Source of the DNA: Lysobacter sp.
GTDB lineage: Bacteria > Pseudomonadota > Gammaproteobacteria > Xanthomonadales > Xanthomonadaceae
Reading direction: 5' to 3'
NCBI GenBank assembly: GCA_011526085.1
Contig: WYBC01000041.1
Span: forward strand, 124,001-188,000
DNA length: 64,000 nucleotides
The position numbers and the translations under genes were made by a program. The notes below the pieces were generated by a model. It ran no database searches, was not told the origin of the DNA, and was given only the letters and a program-made list of their open reading frames with translations. Below, piece by piece: positions 53,301 through 62,300 of the stretch; position 1 is the stretch's first letter; every line of letters begins with the position of its first letter.

Positions 53301-56300
53301 GCGACCGCGCAGGTCGTAGGTGGTGCGATACACGATGTCGTGCTGCGACGTCTTGAGCAACCGCCCGACCACCTGGCCCACGGCGTCGTACATCAAGCCG
53401 TAGGATTCGGCCGGATTGGTCCCCAGGCCGATGTAGGCGCCCGGCGTACCCGGATCGACGAGACGGCCGCCGACCAGCTTCAACCGGTTTTCGGCGTCGT
53501 AGAGGAACCATTCGTCCTTGATCTGGACCGGCACGCTGGTGGTCGCGGCCCCGATCGGCGGAACGGCGATTTCGCCACTGCTCCCGGCCTCACCGGCGCC
53601 ATCGCCGCCCTTGCCGTCGTCGGGGGCTTCCGCGGCCCCCATGTCGAAGCTGTAGGTACCGCCTTCGGATTCGTCGATCAACTGACCACCGCTGTCGCCG
53701 TACTTGGTCAGCGTGAACTCATCGTAGACGGACAGGCCCGCGGGATCCGTCGCGGTCACGCGAATCGTGAAGGTCTGGGTCGCGGCGCCCGTTGGCGTCC
53801 CGGAGAAGGTCCGGCTGGGGCCGTCGAACGTCAACCAGACAGGCATGACACCCGTGCCGCCGATGCGTGTCGCCGTATAGGTCAGCGGATTGTTGTCGGG
53901 ATCGCGGAACGCGTTGGCGAGGAACGTGTATTCGAAATAGAAACCGCTGTCCGCGATCTGGTCCTGCAGCGGGATCTGCAACTCTGGCGCAGAGTTGCCC
54001 GACGAGGTCCCGATGGTGAAGGCGAACGCGACGCTGGCCGCACCCCCGTTGCCGTCGCTGGCGCCGTAGACGACCGTCCACGTGCCCGTCGCCGTCGGCG
54101 TCCCGCTGATGACGCGCGTGGCGGGATCAAAGCCCAGTCCACCCGGCAATCCGCTGACGGAATAGGTCAAAGTGTCGCCCGGATCGGCGTCGGTGAACGC
54201 CGGAAGCGCCAGCGACAGCGGCGTATTCACCGTGCCCGACTGCGCAGCCACGGTCGGAGCCACCGGCACGTTGTTCGCCTGCACATCGAGATTGAATACG
54301 ACGGTCGTCACGCCGCCCTGGTTGTCGTTGGCGGTGTACTGCACGACCGCGTTGCCCGACGATGTCGGCGTGCCGCTGATCGTTCGCGTCGATGCGGTGA
54401 ACGTCAGCCCCGCCGGCAACCCGATGACGGTCAGCGTCAACGACTGCGCGTTGGCATCGACGAACGCCGGCAGCTGATGACTGAACGCGACGTTCTGCCG
54501 CGCGGTCAACGTGTTGACGACCGGTGCGGTCGGCGCGACGTTGGCGATGGTCTCGAAAACACCCTGGACGGCGAGCCCCGCCGGATCGCGCGCGGCGATG
54601 CGCAGGTTGTAGTTGTAGTAGTTCCGATGATTCTGCCGGAGCACGCCTTGCACGACAGTATCGTCCCCTCTCGCATACAACGCCTTGATCGTGCCGCTGA
54701 CGGTGCCGCTGGTGGCGATGGACAGGCCCACGTTGGATGCCGTCGCCGGCACCCAGACCGGATCGATCCAGCGCGATTCCCAGGCGTTGTCCTGTGGATT
54801 CCAATAGAGCTCCTGATACCCGGGCTGCTCGACTTCGAGCGTGTAGGTCAGCGGATCGCCGTTGGCATCGGTGATGGCGCCCGCCGGCAGCGGCCACGAC
54901 ACCGCGGTGTTCAGCGGCGCGATCCGCGTCGGCAGCGGGCCGTTGAGCACCGGCCCGACGTTCGCCGTCGAGATGTTGAAGGTGGCCGATGCAGACGATC
55001 CTCCGTCCGAGGCGGTGACGCGGATCGTCCAGGTCCCGGAGGATGTCGGCGTGCCGGTGAACGCACGGGTCAGCGGATCGAAACTCAACCAGGACGGCAG
55101 CGGGCCATTGTTCCAGCTCGCGCTGTAGGTCAGTGCATCGCCGTTGGGATCGGTGAAGGCGTTCGCGGGCACCGTGTAGTTGAACGGCTGCGACGGCTGC
55201 GCGACCTGGTTCGTCAAGGCGCCTGACGTGTAGGTCGGCGCGCCGTTGGCGATCGACAGTTGCAGGACGGTCGACGACGACAATCCGCTGGGGTCGGTCG
55301 CGGTGATCCGGATCGCATGCGTGGCGAGCGCGGGCCCGGTGCCGCTGAGCACGCCGGCCGTGGTGATCGTGAGCCACGCCGGCAGCGCCGCACCGCTGGT
55401 CAATTGGGCGGTGTAGGTCAGCGTGCCGCCCTCGGGGTCGCTGAAGCCGGGCACGGTGTAGCTGAAGAACTGATTGATCATCGCCTGGTGCGACAGCGAC
55501 ACCGGCGCGATCGGCTTGCGGCTCACGCTGAGCACGAAGGTGCCGCTGGCCATCGCCTGCTGCGGATCGCGCGCCTCGATGCGCACGGTGTAGCTGCCCT
55601 GGCCGAGATTCGTCGGCGTCCCGGTGATGCGTCCGGTCACCGCATCGATGGACAGGCCGATCGTGCCGATGCCGACCCAGTTCGACCCGATCTGCACCAG
55701 CGCGCTGTAGGACAGCGGATCGCCGTCGGGCTCGTGGAATGCATTGGCGGGCAGCGGGAAATCGAGCGGCTGGCCCTCGACGCCGTTGCGCGGCGGCAAC
55801 GACCCGGGCGTATACGACGGCTGGCCGTTGCTCCAGGGCTGGAACGTGATGCGGATGTCCCCGTCGGTGGACACGTTGACGGCACCCACGTGCTGCTGGT
55901 TCGCCGCGCTCTCCAGCATGCGGTCGTCCACGCCGGTGATGCGCAGGATGATCGGCGCCGTCTGATTCGCCGGCACGAGGCCGGTGAAGGTGCGCGTCGC
56001 CGCATCGAACGTCATCCAGGACGGCAATCCCATGGATTCGACGTGGTACGTTCCCGTCTCCGCGTCGTAACCCTGCTCGATCAGGCTCGCGTGCAGCGTG
56101 ACCGGGTCGCCGTCAGGATCCGAGAACAGGCCCGCCGGGAGGGTGTAACTGAAGCTGCGATTGATGGACAACGCATGGTCCGGCAACGGGACCGGCGTGC
56201 GTACGGGAGCGCGGTCGGCGCCAACGGTGAGGGAGAAGGTCTTCGTGCCGGCCAGACCGGCGAGATCGGTCGCGCGCACGCTGAAGGCGAACGTGCCGAC

Positions 56301-59300
56301 CGGCGGCGTCGTACCGCTGATCCTCGAGAAGGTGACGGTTCCCGCCGCGTGATTGACCGTCATCTTCAGCCAGCCCGGAAGCGGCGAGCCCGCCGGCGTC
56401 TGCAGCGTCAGGTCGAGGGCATCCTGCTCGGGGTCGTTGAAGAACGCGGTGATCGGGAAGGTCTGGCTGAAATTGTCGAATTGCCGCAGCGACAGCGGCT
56501 GCGTGCCGGCGGTCGCCGCGGGCGCGCGATTGGCGAATACCCGGATCGCGAGCGTGGTCGCGACGGCAGCGCCGTCCTCATCGGTGGCGGTCAGCCGGAC
56601 GTTGTAGACGCGACCGTCGATTTCGCTGGCCGGCACGTTGCCGTTGAACACGATCTGCGGCGTCGCCTGATCGTGGAGATGCTGGAACGACAGCCAGCCC
56701 GGCAGGGCGCTCCCGTCCACGAGTTCGGCAGCGACCTGCAGGCGATCGCCATCGAGATCGGCGAACACCTGCGGCAGATCGCGGGTCCACTGGAACTGGC
56801 GGCCGAGGATGGCGTCCACCGGCGCCGGCGTCGCCACGACGGTCGGCGCCGAATTCGGCGCATGCGTGATGTTGAACTGCTGGACCGCGGTTGCACCCGA
56901 CTGGTCGGTCGCGCGCAGGCGCAGGACGAACGTGGCCGTGCCCTGCGGCGTGCCGCCGAGGCGGATCACGCCCGGCGTGCCCGTGTCGACGCTCACCCAG
57001 CCCGGGAGTCCGTTCTCGATGAGAAGGCCGAGCACGTCGCCCACGTCGGCATCGCGGAAATGGTCGCTGGCGACGAGATCCATGGCCCACGGTTGCCCGC
57101 TCTTCACCCGCACCGCGATGTCGCCCGATGCGATCGCGACCGGCGCGGTATTGGTGCGCACCCGCACCGTGAAGGTCGTGCTCACGGCGTTGCCGGGATT
57201 GCCGATCTCGGCCGCGGTCAGGCGCACCACGATGTCCTGATCGGCGAGGTTCGCCGGCGGATTGGCGATGAACACGATTTCGCCGGTCACCGGGTCGGGC
57301 GCGGCCTGCAGCCAGCCCGGCAAGCTACTGCCGTCGCCGCGGGCGATGCCGAGATTCAGCGCGTTCTGCTCGGCATCGCGGAAGATGTCGCTGAACAACA
57401 GGCGGAATTCGGATGTCCTGCCCTTGCGGACGGTGCGGTCGTCGACCGGACGGGCCACCACCGGTGCGCTGTTGACGACCGGAATGCCGTCGACGTTCGG
57501 CCCGAAACCGGAGGCCGCGCGCACGTGGCGGCGATTGCCGTTGGCGTCGTATTCGGTGACCAGGTCGAAGATGCGCTTGTTGGCGGACAGATCGTCCTGG
57601 ACGACGCGTTCGACCCGGTTGTGGCTGTCGTAGGTCGTGCGCGTGCGGGTGCGGACCTGCAGCCCGTAGGCGTCGGTGGTGGTCACCTCTTCCACGGTCT
57701 TGTTGCCGGCCGCATCGTATTCGTAGCGGTAGATCGTCGCGCCTTCGACGATTTCGCGGATGCGACCGTTGGCGAAGTAGCTGACCTTGCGATCGGCCGC
57801 GGGCGCGACGATGGATTGTCCACCCGCACCGGTCTCGCGGCGCAACTGGCCGGACTCGCCGTTGTACTCGTAGTCGCTGTCGCGGCCGCTGAGGTTGTTG
57901 TGATCGATCAGGCGACCGAACACATCGTAGTTCCAGCTCGACTCGTCGAGGCGGACGGTTTCGCTCTCGCGATCGAGATACGTCGGCGCATTGGCAGCCA
58001 GCGACAGCGCATTGCGCTCCAGCACTTTCCGCGCGGCGGCGTCGTAGGCGTATTCCATCACCACGCCCATCTGGGTCTCGCTGCGGATCAGCTGGCTGCG
58101 GCTGTCGTAATCGTACTTCGATCCCCAATCGTAGGGATTGAGGACGACGATGCGATCGCCGTTTTCGTTGAGGGTATAGCGCTGCATCGACCACTTGCCG
58201 CGGGTGGTGCCGTCGGCGTTCGGCATGTAGTCGCCGATGGCGACGACTCTCCCCACCTGGTCGTATTCCTTGAAGCTGAGATAGCCCAGCGCGTTCTGGG
58301 TCGCGCGCTGGTTGCCGAGGGCATCGTAGGCGAACCGGGTCGCGTTGCCGTACGCGTCCTTCGACGCCACCATGCGTCCGGTGGCGTCGTATTCGGTGGT
58401 GCGCAGATTGCCGTTGGCGTCGCGGGTCGCGACCAGACGGCCCAGCGCGTCGTAATAGCGCTGGTTCTCTGGACGTCGCCATTCGCTGCCGCCGTTCTCC
58501 CCCACCACCTTCACCAGCGGGCGGATTTCGCGCACCAGCTGATCGAGGCTGTTGTATTCGTAATCGGTCTGGTAACCGCGGGTATCGACGATACGCAGCA
58601 CGTTGCCCCAGCGATCAACGGTCTGAGTCAGGGTGCTGGTGGTCGTGGCCTCGGCGGTGTGCGACGGCAGGATCACCTGCAGCGTGCGGCCGAGCTTGTC
58701 GACCCGGGTGCGCGTGATCGCATCCACCACCATGTCCATGCCGCCCGTGGTCGACAGATAGGCGCGCTGCTTCGCGTAGACCTGGTGCCCGGCGAGGTTG
58801 TAGCCGAACTCGCGCATGGCGCCGCTCTCGTTCGAGCCGGTCATGCGTCCCGCGGCATCGTAGGTGTAGACCAGCGTGCCGGAGAGGCCGTGCAGGGTCT
58901 TGGTGACGATCTCGCCGAAGGCGTTGTAGCTCACGGTCTCGCCGGTATCGACGACGCTGCCCTGCGGATTGCCGTTGAGCAGGAGATCGCGGGTCGTGAG
59001 CGTGGTCTCCTGGCGTCCGGTCTTGTCGTAGGTGTTGACGATCCGCACGAGCGCGCTGCGCCCGCCGTTGCCGGTCAGGGTGTAGCGCACGCCGGTGACG
59101 TTGTCGGCTTCGTCGAAGCTGCGGGTGACCACCGCGCCCTCGCCGTCGCGCATCCACACCGCGCGTCCCTGGCGGTCGTAGCGCATCCGCTGGATCTGGT
59201 CGCGGTCGTCGTCGGCGATCGCGGTCTGTCCATCGGGCTTGCCGTTGGCGAAACGCCGCACTTCGACCGCATTGCCGAAGGCGTCGTACGCCATCGTCGT

Positions 59301-62300
59301 GTAGGGAGAGCGCTGTTCGTACAACAGCGTCGAGGTCAGATCGTGGGTGGTGCTGCTGCCCAGCACCGTATCCATGCCCTGCCCGACGACGTCGCGCAGC
59401 GGCTCCTGCACCGACTTCACGCGACCCAGCGCATCGTAGGCGGTGAGGGTGGTGCCGGTCTCGTCGACGAGCGAGGTCACGCGGCCTTCGCCGTCGTAGC
59501 CGAAGGTCGAGGTCACGTCGCGGCTGCCGGTGCTGCCGTCGGGACGGCGGTACTGGCGGACCGAGGTCTCGGTCTCCTTGCGCCCGACCGCATCGTAGGT
59601 CCAGCGGGTGATGCGGTCGGCGCCGATGGTGGTGTCGCCGGGCGCAGGCACGCCGGGACGCACGGCGACATCCGGCGTCTGGGTCAGCGCACGCGCGTAC
59701 TCGACGGTCTTCGTCGCTTCGCCGGTCGCGTTGTACTCGGTTTCGGTGACGTAACCCAGCGGGTCCACGGTCAGCGTGTTGCGGCCGAGCGCGTCGTAAT
59801 AGCGATACGCCGTCGCCCATTGCTCGCTGCCGCTGCCGGGCACGCCTTCGAGCAGCACCGAAGTCGTCACCTGGTCGCCGTAGGCGTTGTAGGCGTAGGT
59901 GGTGGTCGGCGTGCCGGTGGCGCTCGCGCCGTTGCCGGTGCGATACGCGACCGTGGACAGTTCGACCTTCGTCTTCAGTCCGCGCGGATCGTACTGGGTC
60001 GCGATGCTGCGATCGTCGACGCTCGCGGCCGGTTGCCCGCCCGCCTGCATCTGCGCGAGCGAGATCGCCTGCGGTTCACTCCAGCCGGCGATGTTGCCCA
60101 GCGCGTTGGCGTGACGGCGGACGAGGGTCTGTTCGCCGTAGGTGTTGTAGGCGTACGTGGTGACCTGGCGCTCCTGGTCGATCTCGTGGACCACCCGGCC
60201 CAGCGCGTCGTAGACCCGGTGGCTGTAATGGCCGCGCGCGTCCTTCTGCACCACCGCCTGGCCGAGCGCGTCGTAAACGATCTCGATCGTGGGGCGGCTG
60301 CCGGTGAGCACGATCGCCCCCGTGGACGGGTCGACCGCGCCGGGATCGGCGAACACGATGCGGATCTGGTGGCCGCGGCTGTCGTATTCGTAGTCGGTGG
60401 TGCGCCGGTCGTCCACGATCGGCGCATTGGCGTCTTCGGTTTTCGACAGCAGATTGCCGATGCCGTCGTACGCGTAGAGCGTGGCGATCGAACGGGTTTC
60501 GGTCGAGAGGCTGCCGTCGGCGGCGACCCGCGCGATCTGGACCGGCGGGCTGAATTCGCCGGTGCGGTTGCCGGCGGCGTCGTATGCGTAGGCCCAGATC
60601 CTGTTGTTGCGGTCGGTGCGGCTGGTCATCCGGCCGGCACCGTCGTATCCGTACGATTCGGTCTTGTTGGCCGCATCGATGGACTGGAACAGGCGACCGG
60701 CGGCATCGTGGACGGATTGCGTACGGCGAATGTCGCCCACGGGCTGCGTGCCCGCCCATGCGACGAGACCGGAGAAGGACGTGGTGCCCGCCGAAGGACG
60801 CTGTTCGTAGGCGATGGTGTCCGTGACCCGGCCGGCGCCGTCGTAGCGGGTTTCCGTCAACACACCGGTGGCGTCGAGCACGAAGCGCTGGCGGCCCGCG
60901 CTGTCGTGGACGAAACGCGTGGTGCGCGATTCCACCGAGGACAGCGCTGCGCTCAATTCGCTGTCGGTATCGGTCGGATCGAAGACGACCATGGCCCCGT
61001 ACTGCAGGGTCGAAGTCACGCGACCGGCCGCGTCGTAGCGCATTTCGGCGACCACGCCCGCGCCGGTGGCGGCACGGGTCACGGTGAAGCGCACGCGGCC
61101 GGCCGCATCGTGCACGCGATATTCGCTGCGTGCGGTGCCGCCGTTTGCGGCGACGAAGGTCGAGAAATCCGACTCCAGGGCGGTGCCCGCGAGCAGTTTC
61201 GCGCGCAGCGCGGCGTTCACGCTCATCGTGACCGCGAACGCGCGCGACAGCGACACCCGGCCCGCCGCATCGTAGGTGGTCTGGGCCACCGTACCGGCAC
61301 CGGTGAGCGTGTAGCGCAGACGGCCGGCGGCATCGTGGACGAAGTATTCGATCTGATCGGCGGCGCTGTCGACGAGCAGGGACGCGAGCTGGGTCGTGCT
61401 CGTGGCATCGCCGACCAGGGCCGGGTTCACCGTGGTCGCATGACGGACGCGGGCGACCATGCGCCCGGCCCCGTCGTAATGCATGCGCACGACCGCACCG
61501 ATCCCATCGACGGTGAACACCGCCTGCCCTGCCGCGTCGTACACCTGGCGGACCCGCATGTCCTTCGCGTCCGCCGTCACGGCGACATCGGCCACGGTCG
61601 CCGTGCCCGCACGCAGGCTGTTGCGCAGCGCGGTCGTGAGCGTCGCCTTCAGCGCATGGCGGCGTTCGAGAACCGCGCGGCCCGCACTGTCGTAGGCGTA
61701 CGCGATCACGCCGCCCATGCCGTCGACCGTCATCGCGACGCGCCCGTCGCCGTCGTGGACGGTGTAGACGGTCTCGTCCACCGCATCGTTGCGCAGCGAC
61801 TGCGCGACGATCAGGGCCGAGATGTCCGACTCGGTCGGCGTCGCCGGCAATCCGGCGATGTTCGCCTGTGCGCCGTAGGTGCGCGTCATCGTGGTCCGGC
61901 CGGCGGCATCGTAGGCGAGTTCGGTGATGCCGCCCGCGCCATCGACGCTGAAGCGCAGGCGATTCGCGGCATCGTAGCTGTAGCGGGTGACGCGGCCGCT
62001 GGCGTCGGTCCTGCGCGTGACGTTGTCGTTCGCGTCGTAGGCGTAGGTGGTGACGAGATTCAGCGTATCGGGATCGACCGTTTCGGTGGTGCGCCGGCCC
62101 AGCGCGTCGTAACCGTAGCGCACGGTCCGCGCGGCGGCGGTGCCGGCGCCTTCGGTCATCGTCAGCTGGCGAGCGTCGCGATCCCAGGTCCAGGTGGTGC
62201 GCAGCGCGAGGCCATTCGGATCGACGATCGTCTCGGTCAGGTTGCCCTTGCGGTCGTAGAGCATGCCGGTCGTGCGCCCGCTCGCATCGACAACTTCGGT

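Noticed and set aside
50634-55226. A 1500-codon plus-strand frame opposite the RHS 3' half
   Set aside because: Antisense of the Ig, LysM and Gly/Ala regions with arginine-rich nonsense composition.
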